DNA of 51,258 nucleotides. Origin: Archangium sp. GTDB lineage: Bacteria > Myxococcota > Myxococcia > Myxococcales > Myxococcaceae. This document shows, piece by piece, positions 17,665-26,297 of the stretch. The notes below the pieces were generated by a model that saw only the letters and a program-made list of their open reading frames with translations, did not search any database and was not told where the DNA came from. How positions within the stretch are numbered: the first letter of the stretch is position 1; each line of letters begins with the position of its first letter. Location: the NCBI GenBank assembly GCA_030681645.1, contig JAUXRX010000061.1, positions 1 to 51,258 on the forward strand, given 5' to 3'. Made by a program: the position numbers and the translations under genes.

Positions 17665-18807
17665 ATGAGCCCCCCACGCCAGCGGCTCACCTCCATCGAC
17701 GCCACGCGCGGCCTGATCATGGTGGTGATGGCGCTCGACCACGCCCGCGACTTCCTCGGCTTCAAGGCGTTCAACGCCACCGATCTCGCGAAGACGACGG
17801 TGCCCTTCTTCATGACGCGCTGGGTGACCCACTTCTGCGCCCCCGGCTTCATGTTGCTCGCAGGCACGGCCGCCTACCTCGCCGGCAAGTCGAAGCCTGA
17901 GCTCTCACGCTTCCTGCTCACGCGCGGGCTCTGGCTGGTGTTCGCCGAGCTGACGGTCATCCACTTCGCGTGGACGTTCACCTTCACCAACCCGCGCCTG
18001 ATGGTCATCTGGGCGCTCGGCTGGTCGATGGTCCTGCTGGCGGCGCTGGTGTGGCTGCCTTCTCGATGGGTGGCGGTGCTCTCGATCGCGACCATCGTCT
18101 TGCACAACGCGTTCGACGGCATTCGGGCTGCGCCGCTGCGCGACGCGGCGGGGGTGTCGACGGGCACGGCGGGCGACTGGGTCATCAGCCTGCTGCACCA
18201 GGGGAACACGCCGGTGGGCTACCCGCTCATTCCGTGGGTCGCGGTGATGGCGCTCGGCTACGTGATGGGGCCGATCTTCACGATGGAGCCGGACCGCAGG
18301 CAGCGGCTGCTGGTGCAGCTGGGCCTGGGCGCCCTCGGCGCGTTCGTCGCGCTGCGGGCCCTCAACGTCTATGGCGACCCGGCCCCCTGGACCACCCAGC
18401 CCTCGAGCGCGTTCACGGTGCTCTCGTTCTTGAACGTGACGAAGTACCCGCCGTCGCTCGCCTACCTGCTGGTGACCCTGGGCCCGCTGTTCCTGGTGCT
18501 CGCGGCGTTCGAGCGAATGACGCTGAAGCGCGAAGGACCGCTGGTCATCTTCGGGCGCGTGCCGTTCTTCTACTACGCGCTGCACCTGGGCCTGCTCCAC
18601 CTGGCCGCGGTGGCGGTGGGACTCGCGCAGGGCTTCGAGGCCCAGCAGTTCGTGGGCCCCTTCTGGAAGTTTCCGAAGGGCTTCGGGCTCAGCCTCGGCT
18701 GGGTCTACGTGGCGTGGGCGGGCGCGGTGCTGATCCTGTTCCTGCCGAGCCGCTGGTTCGCCGCCCTCAAGGCCCGCCGCAAGGACTGGTGGCTCAGCTA
18801 TCTCTGA
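17665..18807 (+). CDS. DUF1624/HGSNAT-like multi-pass membrane protein
   Basis: 380 residues from ATG 17665. The opening RLTSIDATRGLIMVVMALDH matches the R..S.D..RGL...MAL.H signature of DUF1624/heparan-alpha-glucosaminide N-acetyltransferase-like proteins, and WVTHFCAPGFMLLAG and FFYYALHLGLLHL are further family-type motifs. About ten membrane segments are evident. Members are thought to move acyl groups across a membrane onto sugars; the substrate here is unknown. Its 3' end overlaps the convergent thioredoxin gene by 10 bp. The 194 bp upstream, after the glutaredoxin fusion, holds no gene I can support. Confidence 0.8.
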   Translation: MSPPRQRLTSIDATRGLIMVVMALDHARDFLGFKAFNATDLAKTTVPFFMTRWVTHFCAPGFMLLAGTAAYLAGKSKPELSRFLLTRGLWLVFAELTVIHFAWTFTFTNPRLMVIWALGWSMVLLAALVWLPSRWVAVLSIATIVLHNAFDGIRAAPLRDAAGVSTGTAGDWVISLLHQGNTPVGYPLIPWVAVMALGYVMGPIFTMEPDRRQRLLVQLGLGALGAFVALRALNVYGDPAPWTTQPSSAFTVLSFLNVTKYPPSLAYLLVTLGPLFLVLAAFERMTLKREGPLVIFGRVPFFYYALHLGLLHLAAVAVGLAQGFEAQQFVGPFWKFPKGFGLSLGWVYVAWAGAVLILFLPSRWFAALKARRKDWWLSYL

Positions 18808-19040
18808 GCGGGGGTCAGCCAGGCGGCGAGCTCTTCGCGCCGGGGCATGTGGCCTTCGACCTTCACCACGCCGTCGATCACCAGCGCGGGCGTGCTCATC
18901 ACGGAGTAGCTGACGATCTCCGCCACGTCGGTGACGTGGGTGACGTCGGCGGTTCGCCCGAGCGCGGCGAGCGTCTCCCGGGTCATCGCCTCGAGCTTGA
19001 GGCACTTCGCGCAACCCTTGCCGAGAATCTTGATGTCCAT
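18798..19040 (-). CDS. Small thioredoxin-like (redox-active disulfide) protein
   Basis: 80 residues from ATG 19040. MDIKILGKGCAKC gives C10-A-K-C13 after the first strand, and MSTPALVIDG provides the cis-proline loop, matching the compact TM0996/MTH895-type thioredoxin-like family. A longer frame from 19097 has no support. It begins 12 bp after the permease stop, so the two are co-transcribed; the same pairing of an ArsP/YraQ-type permease with a mini-thioredoxin is common. It probably reduces the permease cysteines or hands over a thiol-bound substrate in the cytosol. Confidence 0.85.
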   Translation of the reverse strand: MDIKILGKGCAKCLKLEAMTRETLAALGRTADVTHVTDVAEIVSYSVMSTPALVIDGVVKVEGHMPRREELAAWLTPAQR

Positions 19041-19051
19041 CGCGCCCTCCT

Positions 19052-20521
19052 TCAGGGGTGTACGCCCACCAGCGGCGGCCTGCGATTGATGAGCCACGAG
19101 ACCAGCCGCACCAGCAGCACGATGCCGGCCAACCAGGCCACGGCGCCCAGCCCCAGCCAGCCCAGGCCCGCGCCGTCAGCCCGCGCGCCCCAGAGGAGCC
19201 CCGCACCGAGGCTGAACACCGCCACCAGCCCCACCCAGGCCGCCGTGCGCCGGGCGCCGATGAGCTTCGAGATGACGAGGATGCTCTGCAGGCTCAGCTC
19301 GGGGTCGGCCATCAGGTAGGCGAGCAACGGGCCGGGGTGCATGCCCAGGGACAGGAAGAGCTTCGCCACCGGCACCTCGACCAGCGTGGGGAAGTACATG
19401 AAGACGCCGAAGCCCACGCCCGTGGCGTTCGCCAGCACCGTGTTCTCCCCGGCGATCGCGTGTACCCACTCGGGCCGGATGAAGACGCGCACCAGGCCGA
19501 CGACGAAGACACCCACCAGCAGCAGGGGCGCGATCTGGCGCACGAAGCGCCACGACTCCCAGAGCCACTGCTGCGCGTCGAAGGTGTCGAGCCGCCTCGC
19601 GAGCGCCACCACCGCGCCCAACACCAGCGCGACGGCCACGGTGCGGCCGGTGATCGACACCCGCAGTCCGTCTCCCTCGACCCCGACGCGCAGCGCCGCG
19701 ACGATCAACATGACGACGGTGACCACCAGCGCGGCGACGGTGGTTTTGGTGATGGCATCGTCGACGTGGGTGAAGCCACGCCACGCGAGCAGGCCCCACG
19801 CCACCAGCACCCCGATGAGCGCCAGCCCCTGCACCGTCACCCCCTCTTCCCCGCGCGCGGGGTCGAAGGGGAACCAGCGGGCGAGCGCTTCGCTCAGCGC
19901 CGCCGCACCGCGCACGGGCCAGCTCGAGGTGGCCACCACCGCGTCGAGGAAGCCCAGCTTGAGAGTGCCGGCGAGGAGCAACACCACCAACGCCGCGAGG
20001 AGCGGCGCCACCCCGCGGGGGAACTTCGTCGAGGCCACCTTCACCTCGCCCGGATCGGGGCCGTCTTCGCGGGGAAACAGCGCCGCCATCGACAGGCCGA
20101 TGCCGATGCCGAACACGGCTGAGAACACGACGCGGGCGAGCGCGAACTCTCCACCCAGCGCCACGCCCGTGTACGAGAGCGCGAGAATGTTCCCCGCCGG
20201 CGCGAAGAAGAGGAAGGTGACGGCCGGCCCGAGGCCCGCGCCCTTTCTCTGAATCGAGGCGAAGAGCGGCAGCACCGTGCAACTGCAGACCGCGATGAGC
20301 GAGCCTCCGATGGCCGCCATCGGGTAGGCGACCCACCGCGGCGCCTTCCGCCCCAGGAAGCGGGTCACGGCCTCCTTCGGCACCAGGGCTGCCAGGACCC
20401 CGGCCACGAAGAACGCCGGCACCAGGCACAGCAGCACGTGCGCGGCGAGGTAGGAGGCGAGGCTGGTGGCGCCCGACTGAAGCGCGGAGAGCGCGGTGTC
20501 CACGCGCTCCAGGAGCTGCAT
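19052..20521 (-). CDS. ArsP/YraQ-type permease (DUF318 family)
   Basis: 489 residues with about ten membrane segments. The family signature is visible at GGSLIAVCSCTVLPLFASI (C79, C81), followed by GPAVTFLFFAPAGNILAL; a second half-repeat has FMYFPTLVEVPVAKLFL. Relatives include ArsP (organoarsenical efflux) and copper/zinc-linked permeases; the CSC motif is expected to bind soft metal or arsenical ligands. The substrate cannot be chosen from sequence. It is followed after 12 bp by the mini-thioredoxin gene. No ArsR-type regulator is adjacent; the methyltransferase upstream is 64 bp away. Confidence 0.85.
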   Translation of the reverse strand: MQLLERVDTALSALQSGATSLASYLAAHVLLCLVPAFFVAGVLAALVPKEAVTRFLGRKAPRWVAYPMAAIGGSLIAVCSCTVLPLFASIQRKGAGLGPAVTFLFFAPAGNILALSYTGVALGGEFALARVVFSAVFGIGIGLSMAALFPREDGPDPGEVKVASTKFPRGVAPLLAALVVLLLAGTLKLGFLDAVVATSSWPVRGAAALSEALARWFPFDPARGEEGVTVQGLALIGVLVAWGLLAWRGFTHVDDAITKTTVAALVVTVVMLIVAALRVGVEGDGLRVSITGRTVAVALVLGAVVALARRLDTFDAQQWLWESWRFVRQIAPLLLVGVFVVGLVRVFIRPEWVHAIAGENTVLANATGVGFGVFMYFPTLVEVPVAKLFLSLGMHPGPLLAYLMADPELSLQSILVISKLIGARRTAAWVGLVAVFSLGAGLLWGARADGAGLGWLGLGAVAWLAGIVLLVRLVSWLINRRPPLVGVHP

Positions 20522-20585
20522 CGGCCGTGCGCACGCAGCCCCCCGAGCTCCGGCTCCGCGCGCGCAGGAACTGCGCCGGGCTCCG

Positions 20586-21644
20586 TCACGCGCGCCGGAA
20601 GGTCAGCCAGCGCAGCTCGAACTGCGACTGGTCGGCGGGCAGATCGAGCACCTCCGAGCCGCTCGTCCACCGCACGTACCAGCCGGTGGGCGGCCAGCCG
20701 TCCTTCGGGGCGTGGGCCTTCTCGTAGTCGGCAGCCGACTCGTCGGCGATGAGGGAGAGCGGCAGGCCCTCGCAGGCCTCGGCGACGTCTTGCCGCGAGT
20801 AGATCGGACACCAGGCGATCTGGGAGAAGTCACGCTCGACCGCGTTCGGCTTGAAGCCCGGGTGCGCGAGGAACACGTTGAAGAGGCCGAGGCCGCCCGG
20901 CTCCACCAGCTCGCTCAAGCGCAGCAGCGTGTTGCGCAGGTCTCGCGGGCCTCTCCAGTGTGAGCACACCTCGGCGAGCACGACGAGGTGGTAGCGCTCG
21001 CGCGGCAGGGTGAGCCCGCGGTCGTAGAAGCTGCCGCACACCGAGCGCACGTCGGCGCCCGTCTCGCGCGCCGCGGCCTCGAGCTTCTCCACCAGCACCG
21101 GCGCCAGCTCGAGCGCATCGACCACGTAGCCGGCGCGCGCGAGCGGCAGCGAGTTGCGGCCGTCACCCGCCCCTGCGTCGAGCACCGTCACCTCGCCCGG
21201 CGGGCCCAGCGTGGCCGCCAGGTCCATCACCCGCGCGTCGGCGTGCTTGCCGAACAGCGGGGGCGTGCGCAGCTTGACCCACTCGGCGTAGGCCTCCTCG
21301 ATCGTCTTCGCCAGGCCCATCACCGTGTAGGTCAGGCTCGTCGCCGAGCCTTGATCGGTCTTCCAGTCGACCGACACCGACGCGTTGTGCGAGCGCTCGA
21401 AGGCCCACTCGATCTTCTCCGCCAGCATCGCCCGGCAGCTCGCGGCGGCGCCCTTGCCGAAGGGCCGCCCCATCGCGGCGAACAGGTTCTCGAGCACCTC
21501 GACGTAGTGATCGACCAGCCCGGGGATCGCCGGGAAGGTGATGTTGCCGGTGCTCTTCGTGCGCCAGGTGATGCGCCGGAGCACGGCGTCGCGACGGGCC
21601 TTCGCGGAGACTTTCGGGGCCTTCTTCTTCACGAAGGACCTCAT
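20586..21644 (-). CDS. SAM-dependent methyltransferase (class I)
   Basis: 352 residues from ATG 21644; an upstream in-frame start at 21662 would overlap the preceding stop. A basic N terminus (KKKAPKVSAKARRDAVLRR) and a ~130-residue helical region precede the Rossmann core with motif I VLDAGAGDGRNSLPLA and the post-I acidic residue in DALELAP; motif IV is HLVVLAEVCSHW. The substrate is unknown. The ArsP-like permease downstream invites the idea of metal(loid) methylation, but it lacks the three spaced cysteines expected of ArsM, so I would not call it that. It starts 14 bp after the stop of the small secreted-protein gene (21659), so the two are probably co-transcribed. Confidence 0.75.
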   Translation of the reverse strand: MRSFVKKKAPKVSAKARRDAVLRRITWRTKSTGNITFPAIPGLVDHYVEVLENLFAAMGRPFGKGAAASCRAMLAEKIEWAFERSHNASVSVDWKTDQGSATSLTYTVMGLAKTIEEAYAEWVKLRTPPLFGKHADARVMDLAATLGPPGEVTVLDAGAGDGRNSLPLARAGYVVDALELAPVLVEKLEAAARETGADVRSVCGSFYDRGLTLPRERYHLVVLAEVCSHWRGPRDLRNTLLRLSELVEPGGLGLFNVFLAHPGFKPNAVERDFSQIAWCPIYSRQDVAEACEGLPLSLIADESAADYEKAHAPKDGWPPTGWYVRWTSGSEVLDLPADQSQFELRWLTFRRA

Positions 21645-21658
21645 GGAAGCCGAGCGTC

Positions 21659-22090
21659 TCACTTCACCGAGATCGCCGCGAGGATCGTCTCGACCTCTGC
21701 GTCGCTGAAGCCGTCCGGGTCGCGCCGGATGAGCACCTCGGCGTCAGGCAACAGCAGCACCTCGGAGACCGGCTTGTACCGCTTCGCCGCTTCCGCAGAC
21801 ATCGGCGTGCCCCCGGGCTTCATCGGCGGCGGGGAGAGGATCGCCTGGTACCGCACCATCGGGAACTCGCCACCCTTCACCGTCACCGTGCGGCGGCCCA
21901 GCTCACCGCCGTACCTCGCGCCGAGCTCCTTCCCGCGCCGTACGATGACCTCGCGCCGATCGTCGAAGGGCACGTACCGGGCGAAGGTGCCGGTGTCGGC
22001 GGTCTTCTTCAACGCGATGGTCGAGGTCATGGGTTTCTCTGCGTACGCGAACATCGCAAGCACGGCGAGGGGCAAGGACCAGCGGCTCAT
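21659..22090 (-). CDS. Small exported protein
   Basis: 143 residues from ATG 22090, with a signal peptide (WSLPLAVLAMFAYA). The mature part is charged and beta/alpha mixed, ending FSDAEVETILAAISVK. The motifs RREVIVRRGKELGARYGGEL and EFPMVRYQAILSPPPMKPGG are not ones I can place. It starts 14 bp after the stop of the HXXEE-like gene (22105) and lies just upstream of the methyltransferase, so it is part of a three-gene operon. Function unknown. Confidence 0.7.
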   Translation of the reverse strand: MSRWSLPLAVLAMFAYAEKPMTSTIALKKTADTGTFARYVPFDDRREVIVRRGKELGARYGGELGRRTVTVKGGEFPMVRYQAILSPPPMKPGGTPMSAEAAKRYKPVSEVLLLPDAEVLIRRDPDGFSDAEVETILAAISVK

Positions 22091-22104
22091 CGCCCGAGCG
22101 TACT

Positions 22105-22779
22105 TCAGGCCCGCGCGCCGGCCTCGGTGGGCTTCTCCGACGAGCCTTCCGGGTTCCAGATCGACTCGGGCGCCACGGAGATCCACTTCCGGTCCTCGAG
22201 GTAATGCGCGAGGAACACCAGGGGCAGCGCCGCGTAGTAGCCGTAGAAGAGCAGGCCGCGCGCGCCGAGCACCGCGTCGTGCCACAGGGGGAAGAGCCCG
22301 AAGCTCATCACCACCACGAAGAGCACCGAGGTGACGATGCCCGGGTACAGACGGCCCCGCGCGGCGGACTTCGCCAGATGGTGCAGTTCGTGAGCGCCCT
22401 GCCCCAGCCAGACCGTCAGCGTGATCAGGTGCCACGGCGGGCCGAGGAAGGCGAGGAAGGCGAAGATCAGCATGCCCAGGAACGTGGGCACGAAGGTCAT
22501 GAACACGGCCTTGCGCGGGTTGTCCGCGAAGGACGACGTCGCCGACGACGCGTACACCGGGCACTGGTCGTACTCGCCGAACCAGTAGCTCTCGACCTTG
22601 TGCAGCACCATCAACACCACGCTCGCGAAGAACACGCCCTGGAAGGCGGGCGTCAGGGGCGAGGCGAAGAAGCTGCGGAAGGTCGGGCTGAGCAGGGCCA
22701 GCGGGAGCACGATCGCTCCGGTGATCGCGGGGACGATCATGCCTGCCATCGGGCCGTTCTTCGGGACGTTCGAGTTCAT
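22105..22779 (-). CDS. HXXEE-like multi-pass membrane protein
   Basis: 224 residues from ATG 22779, with about six membrane segments. LMVLHKVESYW and GAHELHHLAKSAARGRLYPGI, with PGI at the start of a membrane helix, match the layout of HXXEE-domain proteins, whose function is unknown, although the glutamate pair is replaced (HKVES). Conserved histidines suggest metal or quinone chemistry at the membrane. It is first in an operon with the small exported protein and the methyltransferase. Confidence 0.6.
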   Translation of the reverse strand: MNSNVPKNGPMAGMIVPAITGAIVLPLALLSPTFRSFFASPLTPAFQGVFFASVVLMVLHKVESYWFGEYDQCPVYASSATSSFADNPRKAVFMTFVPTFLGMLIFAFLAFLGPPWHLITLTVWLGQGAHELHHLAKSAARGRLYPGIVTSVLFVVVMSFGLFPLWHDAVLGARGLLFYGYYAALPLVFLAHYLEDRKWISVAPESIWNPEGSSEKPTEAGARA

Positions 22780-22904
22780 GTGGGTCACTCCCAGGTGTGA
22801 AGGGTCGTGACCGCACTCTGCAGCCGTGGTGCCACGCTCCTTCCCCCGGGGAACGCCACGCGAGCCGTGAAGCCCGCTGTGCACCCGTGCAGCGATCTGC
22901 ACAC

Positions 22905-23300
22905 TCAGTCGAACGAGTCGCGCACGTCTCTCCGCATCAGCACCAGGAAGACCCAGATCGCCAGCGGCACGCCGACGCAGCAGAAGCTCGAGGTGCAGCA
23001 GGGCAGCGCGATGCCGAAGCAGGTGGCGACGGCGATCGCCATCGAGCGGCCCACGCGCAGGTACCAGCCGCCGCCGATGATCAGCGTGCCGGTGAACGTC
23101 AGCCAGGCCAGCAGCCCGCGAACGCTGCTCACGCTCAGCGGGTGCGGATCGACCAGCTTCAGCAGTTGCTCCATCAGCGCCCAGAGCGGCGGGATGAAGG
23201 TGAAGACCACCCCGATGACGGCGATGCCGGCCGTGGCTGCGCCCAGCCCGATGACCAGGAGAGAGGGGACGTTGAGCGGGGCGCGCTGGGGAGATCGCAT
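22905..23300 (-). CDS. Membrane protein of unknown function
   Basis: 131 residues from ATG 23300; a longer frame upstream has no coding character. Three hydrophobic segments lie near residues 14-40, 60-80 and 85-118, with a cysteine-rich patch inside the last (LPCCTSSFCCVGVPL). The C terminus RRDVRDSFD is charged. No family recognised. It is separated by about 125 bp from the HXXEE-like gene, so it may have its own promoter. Confidence 0.6.
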   Translation of the reverse strand: MRSPQRAPLNVPSLLVIGLGAATAGIAVIGVVFTFIPPLWALMEQLLKLVDPHPLSVSSVRGLLAWLTFTGTLIIGGGWYLRVGRSMAIAVATCFGIALPCCTSSFCCVGVPLAIWVFLVLMRRDVRDSFD

Positions 23301-23783
23301 CGGAGGCCTGACCCGCGGCTGGGATTCGTTGTGCAGCCTTTCCGTGCCAGCACGGGCGAGCAAGCGACGGCCCCGATGGGACGCGGTATCGGGAGGATCT
23401 GCGCTGTGCTCAGCGCGCGCTTGCCCCTCGGCTACGGGCAAGGACGCGAAGGTAGCCGCAGCGCGGGCGCTTCCTTCCGGCGAGGTGCTCGACTTGCCGG
23501 TTAATTGTCATCAAAGAGGACAGGCTTTTCGGGCCGCCCCCGACCCCGCCCCGTCGTCATCAAAGGAGACAATTAACCGGCGAGCGAGCGACCCCGACCG
23601 AGCTCAGCTGAACGAAGCCATGTGCAATCCGTGAACGAAGCGCTCGAGGTCGAGGGGCCTGGCCACGCACGGCACGGTCCTGCGACCGTTCACGACCGCG
23701 CACCATCGGGGCCTGCCTCTTCACTGGCTCCTTCCTGTTTGCCGCACGCTTCTTGAGCCGCACCGGGAGTAGCGTGCCGCGCC
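23301..23783. other. Intergenic region with an inverted repeat, no gene seen
   Basis: This 483-bp gap between divergent genes holds no coding region I can support. Its notable content is the inverted repeat at 23496-23581. It must also contain the promoters of the membrane protein gene and the M28 peptidase gene, but no clear -35/-10 pair was identified. Confidence 0.5.
23496..23581. repeat. 86-bp unit with perfect 14-bp terminal inverted repeats
   Basis: Arms GCCGGTTAATTGTC (23496-23509) and GACAATTAACCGGC (23568-23581) are perfect complements. Inside, near-identical direct repeats follow: GTCATCAAAGAGGACA after the left arm and GTCATCAAAGGAGACA before the right arm. The AATTGTC and CTTTGATGAC words resemble transposase-binding end repeats of some IS21-type elements, so this may be a remnant carrying both element ends. 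That link is from memory and only tentative; it could instead be an operator. Confidence 0.6.
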
Positions 23784-24770
23784 GTGCGAGGCCTGAAAGT
23801 GTTCGGGGTGGTGCTGCTGGTGTTCGGTGCATTCTTCGCCGGGTGCTTCTCGCGAATGGTGTCGATGCCGGGCACCTCGTACGCGGGCCCTGCCGTGGCG
23901 GCGGACGCGGCGCTCGAGGCCTCGCTGAAGGTTGACGTGACGCAGCTGGCGGTGGGCTTCGGTGAGCGCAACCTGGACAACGCGCCTGACGCGCTCGAGC
24001 GCACCGCGACGTGGTTGAGCGAGCGGCTCACGACGCTGGGCTACGTGGTGAAGGAAGAGCCGTACCAGGTCGGCGAGCGCACGGTGAAGAACCTGATCGT
24101 CGAGAAGGCGGGCACCAGCCGTCCCACCGAGCTCATCGTGATCGGCGCGCACTACGACACCGCCCATGGGACCCCGGGGGCGGACGACAACGGCTCGGGC
24201 GTGGGGGTGGGGCTCGCGCTCGCCTCGTACGTGATGAAGCAGGCGCCGGCGCGCACCGTGCGCTTCGTGTTCTTCACCAACGAGGAGCCGCCCTGGTTCC
24301 GCCACGCCAGCATGGGCAGCGAGGTCAACGCCAGGGCCACCCGCGCTCGCGGCGATGACGTGAAGGCGATGCTGTCGCTCGAGACCATGGGCTACTTCAC
24401 CGACGAGGCGAACACGCAGCACTACCCGTGGCCGTTCTCGATCGCGTACCCGTCGACGGGGAACTTCATCGCGTTCGTCGCCGACACCGACTCGCGCGAC
24501 CTGGCGCGGGAGTGCGTTCGGGTGTTCCGGGAGAAGGCGAAGGTGCCGAGTGAAGGGGCGTCGATCCCCGCGTCCGTGCAGGGTGTGGACTGGTCGGATC
24601 ACGGGCCGTTCTGGCGGCAGGGCTATCGGGCGTTGATGGTCACCGACACCGCGCCGAACCGGAATCCGCACTACCACGAGGCGACTGACCTGCCGGAGCG
24701 GGTGGACTTTCGACGCCTCGCGCTCACCACCGAAGGGTTGTTCGGGGTCATCGATGCACTGGCGAACTGA
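23784..24770 (+). CDS. M28-family metallopeptidase lipoprotein
   Basis: 328 residues from GTG 23784. The N-terminal hydrophobic stretch ends in a lipobox (FFAGC, near residue 21). Zinc-peptidase motifs are in order: H123-Y-D125 (GAHYDT), the GADDNGSG loop with D134/D135, FTNEEPP with E167/E168, LETMGYF, and a late histidine in NPHYHEATD. M28 enzymes are mostly aminopeptidases using two zinc ions; it should act outside the inner membrane. All ligands appear intact. It is followed 18 bp later by the secreted-protein gene and is probably its operon partner. Confidence 0.88.
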   Translation: MRGLKVFGVVLLVFGAFFAGCFSRMVSMPGTSYAGPAVAADAALEASLKVDVTQLAVGFGERNLDNAPDALERTATWLSERLTTLGYVVKEEPYQVGERTVKNLIVEKAGTSRPTELIVIGAHYDTAHGTPGADDNGSGVGVGLALASYVMKQAPARTVRFVFFTNEEPPWFRHASMGSEVNARATRARGDDVKAMLSLETMGYFTDEANTQHYPWPFSIAYPSTGNFIAFVADTDSRDLARECVRVFREKAKVPSEGASIPASVQGVDWSDHGPFWRQGYRALMVTDTAPNRNPHYHEATDLPERVDFRRLALTTEGLFGVIDALAN

Positions 24771-24788
24771 CCTGCCTCCGGTGACTCG

Positions 24789-25688
24789 ATGATGCTGGCT
24801 GCGCTCCTGCTCCTCGCCGCGACGCCCGTCTCGTTGACGGTCGACCTCTCGCGCAACACGACGGCGCGCCTGGGTCCCCGAGTTCGCGAGCTGATCGAAC
24901 AGCGGCTGCTCGAAGAGGGCTTCGCCGTCGAGCCCGGCGGGAAGCTGAAGCTCGGCGTGGAAGAACTGCACGGGACCCTGCGGCTCTCCGCGCAGGCCGG
25001 TGAGTACTCAGCGACCAGCGAGCTGCGGCCGGCGATCGAGTGGCCTGCCGAGCTGGGCTTCGAGCTGGCCCAGCGGTTGGCCGTGCTCGCGCATGAGGCC
25101 GAGGCTCACGTTCCTGCAAAGCCCGTCGTCGCCGTCGTCGCGGAACCCGAGCCACCGGTGGATCCTCCCGTCGAAGCACCACCGGTGGTCGCGCCGCCGG
25201 TTCCTCCCCCGCCGGTCGAACGGCCACTCCGCCTCGGGGCGGGACTTCGCGTGGGGATCCTCGTGCGCGGTCCGGCGGTGGACCCGACGATCTCGTTTCA
25301 TGGGGCGCTGCCCACCGGCGTGGTCGAGCCGCTCGTTTCGATGGGGCTGACGTTGGGGCCCGGTCCGGGGCTGACCGCGTGGGAAGTGCCGCTCGCCGGC
25401 GGGTTGCGCATTCCCATCGTGCTCTCGGCGTGGACCATCGCTCCCGAGGTGCTCGGCGGCGGGCGGCTTCACTTCTTTGGCGGGTCTGCGCTCGACCCGG
25501 CTGGCGGAGTGCGGTTCGACCCGCTGGGGATGATCGGGGTTTCGGTGCTCAGGGCGATCGGCGCGATTCGGGGTGGCGCTCGCGTCGGCGTTGAGCTCAG
25601 CACTGGCCGGGAACACCGGCAGGGTGACGAGGTGCTCTGGGGTCGATCGGGGTTCGGGTTCTCGGCCATGCTTCAGGTGGAGCGGTAG
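24789..25688 (+). CDS. Exported protein with Pro-rich linker and beta-rich C-terminal domain
   Basis: 299 residues. A short signal peptide (MMLAALLLLAATPVS) is followed by an N-terminal alpha/beta domain (RVRELIEQRLLEEGF, then LSAQAGEYSATSEL) that resembles small periplasmic domains of myxobacterial envelope proteins. A Pro/Val linker (about 115-150) leads to a beta-rich, Gly-rich C-terminal half with alternating hydrophobic strands ending FGFSAMLQVER, the kind of ending seen in outer-membrane beta-barrels. Function unknown. It lies between the M28 peptidase and the ECF sigma factor on the same strand. Confidence 0.65.
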   Translation: MMLAALLLLAATPVSLTVDLSRNTTARLGPRVRELIEQRLLEEGFAVEPGGKLKLGVEELHGTLRLSAQAGEYSATSELRPAIEWPAELGFELAQRLAVLAHEAEAHVPAKPVVAVVAEPEPPVDPPVEAPPVVAPPVPPPPVERPLRLGAGLRVGILVRGPAVDPTISFHGALPTGVVEPLVSMGLTLGPGPGLTAWEVPLAGGLRIPIVLSAWTIAPEVLGGGRLHFFGGSALDPAGGVRFDPLGMIGVSVLRAIGAIRGGARVGVELSTGREHRQGDEVLWGRSGFGFSAMLQVER

Positions 25689-25751
25689 GGTTGGTTTGTC
25701 CTGTCCCCGACCGAGGAAAGTATTGGCAGGCTCGTTCGTGGAGTGTGGTGA

Positions 25752-26297
25752 ATGGAGCCGATCTCGGCCAGCACCCCCATCCCCGTCGAAGAACTCGAAG
25801 CGCCGGCCTTCGACAACGTGTACCGCGCGGAGCGCGACCGCGTGTACTCGTGGGCCCTCCGCTACAGCGGCGGCCGCGGCGCCTGGGCCGAAGACGTCAC
25901 GCATGACGTGTTCCTCCAGCTGCACCGGAACCTGCGCCAGCTCGACCTGAACGACCTGGGCAGCTGGCTGTACCGGGTCACCGCCAACCTCGCCCTGTCC
26001 CGGCTCAAACGCGAGGCCTCGTGGGTGGGAAGGCTGGGTCGGCTGCTCACCTTCGGTGACCCGATGCGCCCCGACGAGGCGCTCGAACGCCGGGACGACG
26101 CCGCCGCGGCGCTGCGCCTGCTCAACACGCTCCCTCCGAAAGAACGAATGGTGCTCTCGATGCAGGTCCTCGACGGACACAGCCAGCGCGACATCGCCCG
26201 CATGCTGGGGTTCTCCGAGGGCTACGTGTCGAAGCTGTTGACGCGCGCGTGGACGACCATCCGCGCCGCGGGCTGGGAGGTCGACGATGCCCCGTGA
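25752..26297 (+). CDS. ECF-type RNA polymerase sigma factor
   Basis: 181 residues. Region 2 runs from FDNVYRAERDRVYSWALRY through AEDVTHDVFLQLHRNL to LGSWLYRVTANLALSRLKR, and region 4 from LNTLPPKERMVLSMQVLDG to RDIARMLGFSEGYVSKLLTRA. It recruits core polymerase to a specific promoter set. Its 3' end overlaps the FecR-like gene by 11 bp, so the two are translationally coupled, the usual arrangement for a sigma factor held by its anti-sigma partner. The regulon likely includes its own operon, but no promoter consensus was found by eye in the 63 bp upstream. Confidence 0.92.
   Translation: MEPISASTPIPVEELEAPAFDNVYRAERDRVYSWALRYSGGRGAWAEDVTHDVFLQLHRNLRQLDLNDLGSWLYRVTANLALSRLKREASWVGRLGRLLTFGDPMRPDEALERRDDAAAALRLLNTLPPKERMVLSMQVLDGHSQRDIARMLGFSEGYVSKLLTRAWTTIRAAGWEVDDAP

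Noticed and set aside
20586..21644. ArsM-type arsenite methyltransferase
   Set aside because: Neighbouring ArsP-like permease made it tempting, but the expected conserved cysteines are not seen.
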